Origin: an uncultured Bacteroidales bacterium
Lineage (GTDB): Bacteria > Bacteroidota > Bacteroidia > Bacteroidales > Paludibacteraceae
Assembly: GCA_902774185.1 (NCBI GenBank)
Contig: CACYHE010000024.1
Coordinates: 1-38,874 of the forward strand
Direction: 5' to 3'
Length of the DNA stretch: 38,874 nucleotides
In this document: piece after piece, positions 27,484-34,918 of the stretch
How positions within the stretch are numbered: the stretch's first letter is position 1
How the letters are laid out: every line of letters begins with the position of its first letter
Translations under genes and position numbers: made by a program
The notes under the pieces: model-generated
Told to the model about the DNA's origin: nothing
Seen by the model: the letters and a program-made list of their open reading frames with translations, nothing else
The model's database searches: none

Positions 27484-28206
27484 ATGAGAAATTTACCGAC
27501 TATGACGCGCTATCTGTTGATAGCAAACGTGATTATTTATTTTTTAGGGTATTTATTGGAAAGATACGGGGTGGATATCGTATCTACCTTCGGTCTTTTC
27601 TATGCCGGCAGTCAATGGTTCCATTGGTGGCAACCGATCACCTATATGTTCCTGCATGCTTCCTTCGGACACCTGTTTTTTAATATGTTCGCCCTTTGGA
27701 TGTTTGCCCCGGCGATAGAGAGTGCATGGGGTACCCGTCGTTTCACGATATACTACCTCGTATGCGGTTTGGGTGCCGCGCTGGTACAAGAGTTGGTGAT
27801 GATGGCAACCGGAGCCGGATTAACCGGAGTGACGATTGGTGCTTCCGGTGCCGTGTTTGGTATCTTGTTCGCCTTCGGATGGCTCTTTCCGGATGTACCG
27901 ATGTTCCTTCTGTTCATCCCGATCCCTATACGTGCGCGCGTGTTCGTTATTATATATGCGGTCATAGAACTGCTGGAAGCCCTGCAGTCCGCTGCCGGAT
28001 ACAGTACCGATAACATCGCCCATGCTGCACACTTGGGCGGATTCCTGATCGGTTGGTTACTGATCCTCTATTGGAGAAAAGTAAATTGGCGCGAACCCTT
28101 GTTCTTTGGATGGTGGCAACGCCTTAAAGAACGCTTCCATCGTTCGGAGGATTCAGATACCCGAGGAAAAGATTTTGATAACTATCACTATCACAAACGC
28201 GTGTGA
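27484..28206 (+). CDS. Rhomboid family intramembrane serine protease
   Basis: A 240-residue membrane protein with six helices. WQPITYMFLHASFGHLFFNM gives the HxxxN oxyanion motif (His63, Asn67), GASGAVFG holds the nucleophile Ser121, and NIAHAAHLGGF holds the catalytic His183, so the dyad is intact. It cleaves membrane proteins within helices; the target is unknown. It is convergent with the next gene with no base between the stops, and its terminator lies inside that gene. Confidence 0.93.
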   Translation: MRNLPTMTRYLLIANVIIYFLGYLLERYGVDIVSTFGLFYAGSQWFHWWQPITYMFLHASFGHLFFNMFALWMFAPAIESAWGTRRFTIYYLVCGLGAALVQELVMMATGAGLTGVTIGASGAVFGILFAFGWLFPDVPMFLLFIPIPIRARVFVIIYAVIELLEALQSAAGYSTDNIAHAAHLGGFLIGWLLILYWRKVNWREPLFFGWWQRLKERFHRSEDSDTRGKDFDNYHYHKRV

Positions 28207-29091
28207 TTACCACGCAAGAACAGCTTCAACCGGTCGGTGATCCGAACCGGTTGTTTTTTTGACGGAGCAACGAAGCGGGATCAACGGATCCGAACTGAGG
28301 ATGTAATCGATACGGATACCGATACCGCGTTTCTCACACGTAGCGCCCCATTGGAACCAACTTGTCTCCAACCATGCGTCATGCAGATGTTTGCTGATAT
28401 GCCGGTAGGTGAAACTGAGCGGAATGGCATTGAAATCACCGGTCACAATCACGGGATAGGGACTGGAGTCAATCATCTCCCGTACCACACGTGCCTGCTG
28501 GTTACGCAATGGAGTGGACTTTTCCCATTTGGCACGCATATGCTCCATATCGTCCAAATCGGCTGCGGTGAATTTATACGACTCCAGATGGTTGTTGATC
28601 AAGCGAAGCGTGTCCGAACCCACCACGATATCGCATTGGTTGGAGATGTTACCTTTCGATTCATACCGGATGGTCTGTTTGTTAATCAAAGGGTATTTGG
28701 ACCAGACCATCGTACCGTACTGATGCCGTTTGTTATAGACCGCAAAATCGATATACGAATAGCGATACTTGCTGCGTAGGGTGTTCTTTACATCGTCCAA
28801 CGTCAGGTATTTGGCATCCTTATATACATCCACTTCCTGCAGACATACCACATCAGCATCCTGCTCAAGCAGGTACTGCAACACTTCGTTCTTCTCGGGT
28901 TTGACAAAACCTCCCATGCGACCCGTGTTCCAGGTCATCACGGTTAACCGATGAGGCATACGGGCTTGCTTGGCTGCTCCGGGAGGCGAATGGTGACTAA
29001 GCATCGGACGCAGACATACCACCGCACCGATCAGCAGCGCGATGAACAACAGATGACGAAAAATATGTCTGCGTTTCTTAGGCTCTTTCAT
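28207..29091 (-). CDS. Endonuclease/exonuclease/phosphatase family protein, membrane-anchored
   Basis: A 294-residue DNase I-like fold protein with an N-terminal signal anchor (HLLFIALLIGAVVCL, about 14-28). EEP motifs are in order: TVMTWNTGR, VVCLQEVD (metal-binding Glu), NNHLESY, VIVTGDFNAIP and TTGSDHRPVEAVL (catalytic His). Substrates could be nucleic acid, phosphoinositides or a sphingolipid; not determined. I use the ATG at 29091; a GTG at 29106 would start inside a 7-bp repeat. Confidence 0.9.
   Translation of the reverse strand: MKEPKKRRHIFRHLLFIALLIGAVVCLRPMLSHHSPPGAAKQARMPHRLTVMTWNTGRMGGFVKPEKNEVLQYLLEQDADVVCLQEVDVYKDAKYLTLDDVKNTLRSKYRYSYIDFAVYNKRHQYGTMVWSKYPLINKQTIRYESKGNISNQCDIVVGSDTLRLINNHLESYKFTAADLDDMEHMRAKWEKSTPLRNQQARVVREMIDSSPYPVIVTGDFNAIPLSFTYRHISKHLHDAWLETSWFQWGATCEKRGIGIRIDYILSSDPLIPLRCSVKKTTGSDHRPVEAVLAW
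28227..28260 (+). terminator. Intrinsic terminator of the rhomboid gene, inside the opposite CDS
   Basis: CAACCGGTCGG, a TGAT loop, CCGAACCGGTTG, then seven Ts. The stem is about 11 bp with one bulged A. It lies 20 bp after the rhomboid stop and within the codons for the TTGSDHRP motif of the convergent EEP gene. Confidence 0.88.
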
Positions 29092-29119
29092 CCTTTCACC
29101 TTTCACCTTTCACCTTTCA
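29092..29119 (-). repeat. Heptamer repeat between porX and the EEP gene
   Basis: Four exact CCTTTCA units (TGAAAGG in mRNA sense). The porX stop TGA (29119-29117) is part of a unit, and the EEP ATG follows at once. Confidence 0.85.
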
Positions 29120-30688
29120 ACTCTTCTTTGGTACCAAGGTCACCAGCGGAATAATCATCTCTTCCAACGACACACCTCCGTGTTGGAACGTGTTACGGTA
29201 ATACTGCGCGTAGTAATTAAACTGATTCGGGTACGCGAAGAAATCGCTACCGGTACAGAAGGCATAACTGCTGCTCACGTTCGGACAGGGCAGACCCACC
29301 CGTTTGGGTTGCTCGATGGAGAACACGTTCTTCGAGGAGCAGTTCAGCGCTTTTCCCACTTTGTAGCGGATATTCGTGTTCGTATTCTTATCGGCAATAA
29401 TCTGCACGGCGTTCTTCACACGCGTCGTACCATGGTCCGTAGTGAGTACCAGGGTAAAACCTAATTCTGCCGCACGGCGCAGCAGTTCGTAAGTGGGCGA
29501 ATGGCGGAACCAACTAAGCGTCAGACTGCGGTAGGCCGCCTCATCGTTCGCCAGTTCCCGCATCATCTTACTCTCCGTACGGGAATGACTGAGCATGTCA
29601 ATGAAATTAAGTACCACAATGCTCAGCGGTGCCTGCACCCCTTTGAGTTGGGCAATGACCCGTTCGCAGAAATCACTCTCGTTGACCTTCCAGTATTGAA
29701 AACTCTCCCGACGGCGGTAACGGTCCAAGAGGGTCTGCACCAGTTCTTTCTCATACTGGTTCTTACTCTCTTCATCCCCTTCTTCCACCCAGTACTGCGG
29801 AAACATCTGCTGGATCTGGAGCGGCATCAAACCGGAGAAGATCGCATTCCGGGCGTACTGCGTAGCGGTCGGTAAGATGGAGGTGTATTGCTCTTCATGA
29901 ACCACCGAATAAAACTCACTCAACAGCGGTTGGATGGTCTTCCATTGGTCGTAACGGAAATTATCGATGACGCAAAGAAGCACTTTCTCCCCCTTGTCCA
30001 ATAACGGGAACACGGCATGTTTCATCACGTCCTGCGACATCACCGGTCTGGTAATCTGATCTGTGCTCTGTGCTCTGTGTTCTGTGTTCTCAAACCACGC
30101 CTCATAGTGCTTCGCAATCCATTTACTGAACGCGGCATTGGCTTGGGTGCGTTGGTCTTCGATCAGCGAACGCATGGGACTGTTCTCCAACTCGATATCC
30201 CATTTACTGAGCGTACGTTCGATAGCCTGCCACTCTTCGATCGTGGAAGCGGTGTCGATCATATAGGAGATATCCGACCATTCCTGCCGGTAGTTCTGTT
30301 GTACCTGTTCGGTAACGATATCCTTACTGTGAATATGTTTTTTCAGACAAAGGAGTATCTGACTCGGGTTAACGGGTTTGATCAGGTAATCGGCTATCTT
30401 CTCGCCTATCGCCTGCTCCATGATATGTTCCTCTTCGGACTTCGTGATCATCACTACCGGCACTTCCGGATGCAGACGTTTGATCTCCTGCAGCGTCTCC
30501 AGACCCGACATGCCCGGCATGTTCTCATCCAGAAACACGATACTGAAAGCTGACTGCTGATTACTGATTACTTCCAACGCGTCTTTCCCGTTCGAAGCAG
30601 TAACTACTTCGTACCCTTTACCTTTCAGATAGATGATATACGGTTGTAACAAATCTACTTCGTCATCAACCCAAAGTATTCGGCTCAT
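29117..30688 (-). CDS. porX: PorX-type response regulator with PglZ phosphodiesterase domain
   Basis: PorX is the response regulator of the PorXY system that controls type IX secretion genes; its C-terminal PglZ domain is a zinc phosphodiesterase acting on oligonucleotides. The 523-residue protein has a receiver (about 1-120: acidic Asp8/Asp9, phosphoacceptor Asp54 in VFLDENMPG, Lys in MITKSEEE), a helical linker, and the alkaline-phosphatase-like domain (VIDNFRYDQWK, NAIFSGLMPLQIQ, FIDMLSHSR, VLTTDHGTTR). Two heptamer repeats lie inside the frame, at residues about 42-48 and 200-210. It overlaps rluD by 23 bp. No porY kinase is in the window. Confidence 0.92.
   Translation of the reverse strand: MSRILWVDDEVDLLQPYIIYLKGKGYEVVTASNGKDALEVISNQQSAFSIVFLDENMPGMSGLETLQEIKRLHPEVPVVMITKSEEEHIMEQAIGEKIADYLIKPVNPSQILLCLKKHIHSKDIVTEQVQQNYRQEWSDISYMIDTASTIEEWQAIERTLSKWDIELENSPMRSLIEDQRTQANAAFSKWIAKHYEAWFENTEHRAQSTDQITRPVMSQDVMKHAVFPLLDKGEKVLLCVIDNFRYDQWKTIQPLLSEFYSVVHEEQYTSILPTATQYARNAIFSGLMPLQIQQMFPQYWVEEGDEESKNQYEKELVQTLLDRYRRRESFQYWKVNESDFCERVIAQLKGVQAPLSIVVLNFIDMLSHSRTESKMMRELANDEAAYRSLTLSWFRHSPTYELLRRAAELGFTLVLTTDHGTTRVKNAVQIIADKNTNTNIRYKVGKALNCSSKNVFSIEQPKRVGLPCPNVSSSYAFCTGSDFFAYPNQFNYYAQYYRNTFQHGGVSLEEMIIPLVTLVPKKS
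30061..30088 (-). repeat. Heptamer repeat in the PorX linker
   Basis: CTGTGCT, CTGTGCT, CTGTGTT, CTGTGTT on the plus strand, inside the porX frame; encodes the NTEHRAQSTDQ-like linker before the PglZ domain. Confidence 0.82.
30551..30573 (-). repeat. Short heptamer repeat in the PorX receiver
   Basis: Plus strand TGACTGC, TGATTAC, TGATTAC: about three 7-bp units inside porX, encoding ISNQQSA just before the phosphoacceptor strand. Confidence 0.7.
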
Positions 30689-31703
30689 AGTTTCTCCATT
30701 TATTGATTAGGTTTGTCATGTCTTGCGGCCATTCGGAATCGAAGAACATCCGTTCGCCGGTTCGGGGATGGGTGAAACCCAAGGTGCGGGCATGCAGTAC
30801 TTGTCGGGGACAGAGTGCAAAACAGTTCTCGATATACTGCTTGTATTTCTGCGTACGCAGACCCTTTAGTATCTCGCACCCACCGTATTTGTCATCGCTG
30901 AAAAGCGGATGACCGATATGCTTCATATGAACACGTATCTGGTGGGTACGACCGGTCTCTAACCGACATTCGACGAGTGTCACATAGGGAAAACGCTCTA
31001 ACACCCGCCAATGGGTGATCGCTTCTTTGGCTTGCGGACACTCTTCCGGATCCCACACCTTGTAGATCGTCCGGTCCCGGTTATCTCGTGCCAATGCGCC
31101 TTCGATAGTACCGCTGTCCTCTTTGAAGGTTCCCCATACCAAGGCGTTATAGGTGCGTTCCGTCGTGTGGTCGAAAAACTGCCGTGCCAGATGTGCCTTC
31201 GCTTCCGGAGTCTTGGCGATCAGCAGCAACCCGCTTGTATCTTTGTCAATACGATGTACCAAACCGATACTCGGATCATTGATATCAATTTTTAATTTTT
31301 CATTTTTAATTTTTAATTCCTCTTCAAAATGCCACGCCAACGCATGCAACAACGTATGCTCGTAGTTACCGTGACCCGGATGAACGACGAGACCGGCCGG
31401 TTTGTTGACCACCAACAGGTCCTCATCTTCATACACGATATCAAGCGGAATATTCTCCGGCGTGATGGTGAAGTCATGGGGCTCATGGTCGAGCAACACC
31501 TGGATGACATCGCCCGGTTTGATGCGGTAGTTGGAAGCGACAGGGGAACCGTTCACCCACACGTTACCGGCATCCGCAGCCGTCTGGATGCGGTTCCGGC
31601 TGGTGTTCGTCATATGCTCCGCCAGGTATTTGTCAACGCGCTCTTTGCCTTGACCCTTATCGACTTCGCATCGCCACCGTTCCCATAACTCTTCATCTTC
31701 CAT
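30666..31703 (-). CDS. rluD: RluD-like RNA pseudouridine synthase
   Basis: A 345-residue RluA-family enzyme: an N-terminal S4 RNA-binding domain (about 22-75, VDKYLAEHMTNTSRNRIQTA) and a catalytic domain with VVNKPAGLVVHPGHGNYEHT, GLVHRIDKDTSGLLLIAK (catalytic Asp153), and ETGRTHQIRVHMKHIGHPLF. RluD modifies helix 69 of 23S rRNA; the exact target here is by analogy. Residues about 130-141 (KIKNEKLKIDI) come from an AATTAAA heptamer run and look like an insertion between conserved blocks. Confidence 0.93.
   Translation of the reverse strand: MEDEELWERWRCEVDKGQGKERVDKYLAEHMTNTSRNRIQTAADAGNVWVNGSPVASNYRIKPGDVIQVLLDHEPHDFTITPENIPLDIVYEDEDLLVVNKPAGLVVHPGHGNYEHTLLHALAWHFEEELKIKNEKLKIDINDPSIGLVHRIDKDTSGLLLIAKTPEAKAHLARQFFDHTTERTYNALVWGTFKEDSGTIEGALARDNRDRTIYKVWDPEECPQAKEAITHWRVLERFPYVTLVECRLETGRTHQIRVHMKHIGHPLFSDDKYGGCEILKGLRTQKYKQYIENCFALCPRQVLHARTLGFTHPRTGERMFFDSEWPQDMTNLINKWRNYEPNTLG
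31285..31318 (-). repeat. AATTAAA heptamer repeat inside rluD
   Basis: In mRNA sense: AATTAAA, AATTAAA, AATGAAA, AATTAAA, AATTGA. The run stays open only because the reading frame avoids its TAA. Confidence 0.85.
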
Positions 31704-31712
31704 TCCTTATAT

Positions 31713-31831
31713 CGTTTGAGGTTGTTTGATGCTTCGCGTTTGAGGTTGTTTGATGCTTCGCGTTTGAGGTTGTTTGATGCTTCGCGTTTGAAGTTGTTAA
31801 CTACTTCAAACCATCTCAAAAACCTTCAAAC
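31713..31831 (-). repeat. GTTTGA/TCAAAC element R5 (PASTA-rluD gap)
   Basis: Three GCTTCGC copies on the plus strand at 31731, 31755 and 31779 (exact 24-bp period), then the GTTTGAAGT/ACTTCAAAC inverted repeat and CAAAC units. It is nearly identical to R2 and R3 over about 97 bp, in the same orientation to the downstream start codon. Confidence 0.9.
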
Positions 31832-31835
31832 CTTC

Positions 31836-32666
31836 TTAAAACCACCTGTCCTCCTCTTGGTCGTGACCGCCACCGGTCGCCACTTTCTCGATATCTGAAG
31901 ACAGATAGAGGTTCACCGTCTCGCCTTCTAACAGCACCGCTCCTTCGTTCGGTGTCTGGCGGTAGATATACTGAGTCTGCGGTTCGCTCTCTTCCGTCGG
32001 TTCTTCGTCATACGTGACCGCGCCTACCGTCAGATGGTCCCTAAGTAACAGACTGCGTGCTTCCTGGAACGTCATACCGATCAGGTTAGGAACCACCACT
32101 TCTTCCGTTCCTTTGCCGTAACCGACCACCAGACGAACCATCGTACCTACGGCGATGTTCTCTCCAGGCAGGACACTCACACCGTTTGCTTTGACATCCA
32201 GCACCAAGTCCCGGAAGGCAGAAGGTTCGTAGTCATAGATCGAATCGACCAGCAGACCTAACCCAAGTAGCGTCGTCTCGGCTTGACGGTAACTCATGTC
32301 TTGCAGATCTGGCATCGGGATCTGTCGTTTACCGGATGCGTTGACGGTCACATATACCGCCCGACCATGCTTGGCATGACTGAGCGGTTGAGGATCCTGC
32401 TCCACGATGGTGCCGAACGGCACTTTGTCCGAATAGGTCGAATCGATGACCACCAGTCTCAGTTCCTGTTGCGCCAGCAGCGGTTCGGCTTCCGCCATCA
32501 CCAGACCACGTACGTCCGGTACTTGTTCTTCCACCCCATGCTGCGTGTAACGACGCAGGTAGAAAATAAGGCAGACCAGAATAAGCACCACTACCAGGAT
32601 GGCGATCAACAGATTCCAACCGATAAACTTGTAATCCGACTTATCCAAAAAACGTCTCTTTTCCAT
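31836..32666 (-). CDS. PASTA domain membrane protein
   Basis: A 276-residue protein with one N-terminal membrane helix (about 17-36, LLIAILVVVLILVCLIFYL) and three periplasmic PASTA repeats (about 48-112, 117-187 and 192-262), each with a P[DN]hxGh start (VPDVRGL, MPDLQDM, VPNLIGM) and a conserved VxxQdP-like centre. There is no kinase or transpeptidase domain, so it is a stand-alone PASTA protein, probably binding peptidoglycan or partner proteins. The ATG at 32666 is preferred over an upstream TTG in the repeat. Next to rluD, as in many Bacteroidales. Confidence 0.88.
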   Translation of the reverse strand: MEKRRFLDKSDYKFIGWNLLIAILVVVLILVCLIFYLRRYTQHGVEEQVPDVRGLVMAEAEPLLAQQELRLVVIDSTYSDKVPFGTIVEQDPQPLSHAKHGRAVYVTVNASGKRQIPMPDLQDMSYRQAETTLLGLGLLVDSIYDYEPSAFRDLVLDVKANGVSVLPGENIAVGTMVRLVVGYGKGTEEVVVPNLIGMTFQEARSLLLRDHLTVGAVTYDEEPTEESEPQTQYIYRQTPNEGAVLLEGETVNLYLSSDIEKVATGGGHDQEEDRWF

Positions 32667-32729
32667 AAATGACAAATCTCAAATGACAAATCACAAATGA
32701 CAAATCACAAATGACAAATCACAAATGTC
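32667..32729 (-). repeat. Nine heptamers between gpmI and the PASTA gene
   Basis: Plus strand AAATGAC and AAATCAC alternate (one AAATCTC, one AAATGTC) in nine units of exactly 7 bp, ending at the PASTA start codon. In mRNA sense the units are GTCATTT/GTGATTT. Confidence 0.9.
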
Positions 32730-32734
32730 GAAAA

Positions 32735-34267
32735 TTAATCGTTGATTAAGTTTCGACCTGTCATCTCCTTCGGCTGCTCGATGCCCATGATATGACAGAG
32801 CGACGGAGCCACGTCCGCCAAGATACCGTCTTCTACTTTTGCATCGACATGATCCTTGGAGATATAGATGAACGGAACGGGGTTGAGACTGTGCGCCGTG
32901 TTCGGCGTACCGTCCGCATTGATAGCGTTGTCGCAGTTACCGTGATCGGCAATAACGATGATCTCGTAACCGTTCTCGAGAGCCGCTTCGATCACTTTGT
33001 TCGAACACTCATCGATGGTCTTGACCGCTTTCTCGATAGCCGGATAAACACCCGTATGACCCACCATGTCGCCGTTGGCGAAGTTGAGCGTGATATAATC
33101 GAATTTCTGCGTCTTTATCGCAGCTACCAACGCTTCCGTCACTTCCGGTGCACTCATCTCCGGTTTCATATCGTAGGTCGGCACTTTCGGACTCGGGATC
33201 AGGATACGCTCCTCACCCGGGTACTCGGCTTCACGTCCGCCGTTGAAGAAGAAAGTCACGTGTGCGAACTTTTCCGTCTCAGCGATACGCAGCTGTTTGA
33301 GTCCGAGGCGACTTACTACCTCACCTAAGGTGTTCTCCACGTTCTCTTTTGGGAAGAGCACATGCAGACCTTGGAACGAACTGTCATACGGCGTCATGCA
33401 GAAGTATTTCAGTCCCGGGATGGTCTTCATGCCCTGTTCCGGCATGTCTTGCTGCGTGAGCACGATCGTGATCTCTTTGGCACGGTCGTTACGGTAGTTG
33501 AAGAAGATAACCACATCGCCTTCGGCTATACGTCCGTCGCAGGTAGCGTTCACTAACGGCTCCATGAACTCGTCCGTGTCCTTATGCTCCTCCGTGTGAC
33601 GGTCGTAGCATCCTTGTACAGCAGCTACCATGTCGGTCTCTTGACGACCTTCACCGTTAACTAGTTGCTCATAAGCAACCTTTATACGCTCCCAACGTTT
33701 GTCACGGTCCATGGCGTAGAAACGACCGATGATAGATGCGATATGCGCACCGTTCTTATCACAAACACCTTGCAGCTCCTCAATAAATCCTTTACCGCTT
33801 CTCGGGTCGGTATCACGACCATCCATGAAGCAGTGTACGAAGGTCTTGTCAGCTACGCCGTACTCTTTGGCGATCTCTACCAACTTAAACAGGTGATCCA
33901 ACGAACTGTGTACACCACCGTTGGAACACAGACCCATGATATGCAGTTTCTTACCTGCCTCCTGAGCGGCTTTGTACGCTGCCTGGATCTCCGGGTTCTG
34001 CATGATCGAGTTGTCCCGAATCGAACGGTTGATCTTCACCAGGTCCTGATAAACGACACGACCGGCACCGATATTGAGGTGTCCCACCTCCGAGTTACCC
34101 ATCTGACCGTCCGGCAGACCTACGTTCTCTCCGCTCGCCTGTAACTGCGAGTGCGGATACTTAGCCAACAAAGCGTCCCAATGAGGCGTCGGCGTTACGC
34201 TGATGACATCGGCTTTGCTCTTGTTACCGATTCCCCAGCCATCTAAAATCATTAATAATGCTTTCAT
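32735..34267 (-). CDS. gpmI: 2,3-bisphosphoglycerate-independent phosphoglycerate mutase
   Basis: Glycolytic Mn-dependent mutase, 510 residues from the ATG at 34267. [16 protein letters not shown] holds the first metal Asp, [20 protein letters not shown] the catalytic Ser (about 59), [14 protein letters not shown] and [11 protein letters not shown] the iPGM insert, and VIADHGNCD and [13 protein letters not shown] the metal site. The frame is open 22 codons further upstream to 34333, but that part is only the R6 repeat read as protein. Confidence 0.96.
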   Translation of the reverse strand: MKALLMILDGWGIGNKSKADVISVTPTPHWDALLAKYPHSQLQASGENVGLPDGQMGNSEVGHLNIGAGRVVYQDLVKINRSIRDNSIMQNPEIQAAYKAAQEAGKKLHIMGLCSNGGVHSSLDHLFKLVEIAKEYGVADKTFVHCFMDGRDTDPRSGKGFIEELQGVCDKNGAHIASIIGRFYAMDRDKRWERIKVAYEQLVNGEGRQETDMVAAVQGCYDRHTEEHKDTDEFMEPLVNATCDGRIAEGDVVIFFNYRNDRAKEITIVLTQQDMPEQGMKTIPGLKYFCMTPYDSSFQGLHVLFPKENVENTLGEVVSRLGLKQLRIAETEKFAHVTFFFNGGREAEYPGEERILIPSPKVPTYDMKPEMSAPEVTEALVAAIKTQKFDYITLNFANGDMVGHTGVYPAIEKAVKTIDECSNKVIEAALENGYEIIVIADHGNCDNAINADGTPNTAHSLNPVPFIYISKDHVDAKVEDGILADVAPSLCHIMGIEQPKEMTGRNLIND

Positions 34268-34362
34268 ATAGTAGTTGTTTAATGTTGTTTGAAGGTTTGA
34301 CAGTTTGAAGGTTTGAGATTTCAACGATGTCAAACGACATCAAACGATCTCAAACGATCTCA
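34268..34362 (-). repeat. GTTTGA/TCAAAC element R6 (smpB-gpmI gap)
   Basis: CAAAC/GTTTGA units around 10 bp apart with complementary halves, but no GCGAAGC. It supplies the smpB stop (GTT TGA) and ends near the gpmI ATG. Confidence 0.8.
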
Positions 34363-34818
34363 AACATTGGCACGCAAACGTGCCATCTCCCGCTTATCAT
34401 CCGCTTCACGAAGTGCTTGCCGCTTATCGTAGGTATGTTTACCTTGACAGAGCGCGATCTCCATCTTGGCAAGTCCTTTCTCATTGATGAACAGGCATAG
34501 CGGCACGATGGTCTTACCCGTATCTTTGGTTGCTTTCTCCAGTTTGCGGATCTCCCGTCGTTGCAGCAGTAATTTACGGTCCCGTTTGGAATCATGGTTG
34601 GCGTAACTGCCGAAACGGTACTCGGCGATATGCATCTGTTTGACGTACATCTCCCCGTGTTCTACCGCGCAGTAACTATCCACCAACGAAGCTTTTCCTT
34701 CCCGAATCGACTTGATCTCCGTGCCGTACAGCACGATACCTGCCGTATATCGGTCCAGAATGATATACTCAAACTTCGCCTTCTTGTTTACTATTTTTAC
34801 GTCCGATTTAGCCTTCAC
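34360..34818 (-). CDS. smpB: SsrA-binding protein SmpB
   Basis: SmpB partners tmRNA in ribosome rescue. 152 residues: [54 protein letters not shown] and the basic C-terminal tail [18 protein letters not shown] are diagnostic. The start is GTG at 34818; no ATG is available upstream within the repeat. The stop is formed by the first GTTTGA of R6. The ssrA gene was not seen in this window. Confidence 0.95.
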   Translation of the reverse strand: MKAKSDVKIVNKKAKFEYIILDRYTAGIVLYGTEIKSIREGKASLVDSYCAVEHGEMYVKQMHIAEYRFGSYANHDSKRDRKLLLQRREIRKLEKATKDTGKTIVPLCLFINEKGLAKMEIALCQGKHTYDKRQALREADDKREMARLRANV

Positions 34819-34827
34819 TCTTTAACT

Positions 34828-34918
34828 CTTTCAACTTTCAACTTTCAACTTTCAATTTTCAACTTTCCACTTTCAACTTTCCACTTTCCACTTTCAACTT
34901 TCAACTTTCAACTTTCAA
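34828..34918 (-). repeat. Thirteen heptamers between the CNNM gene and smpB
   Basis: Plus strand CTTTCAA with CTTTCCA and TTTTCAA variants, 13 units of exactly 7 bp (TTGAAAG in mRNA sense). The tract overlaps the end of the CNNM gene and supplies its stop. Confidence 0.9.

Noticed and set aside
31610-31819. A frame with repeated NNLKREAS octapeptides
   Set aside because: It is only the 24-bp units of R5 read as protein (24 is a multiple of 3) and it runs into rluD in another frame.
34268-34333. N-terminal extension of GpmI
   Set aside because: The 22 extra codons are translated R6 repeat; [12 protein letters not shown] is the conserved start.
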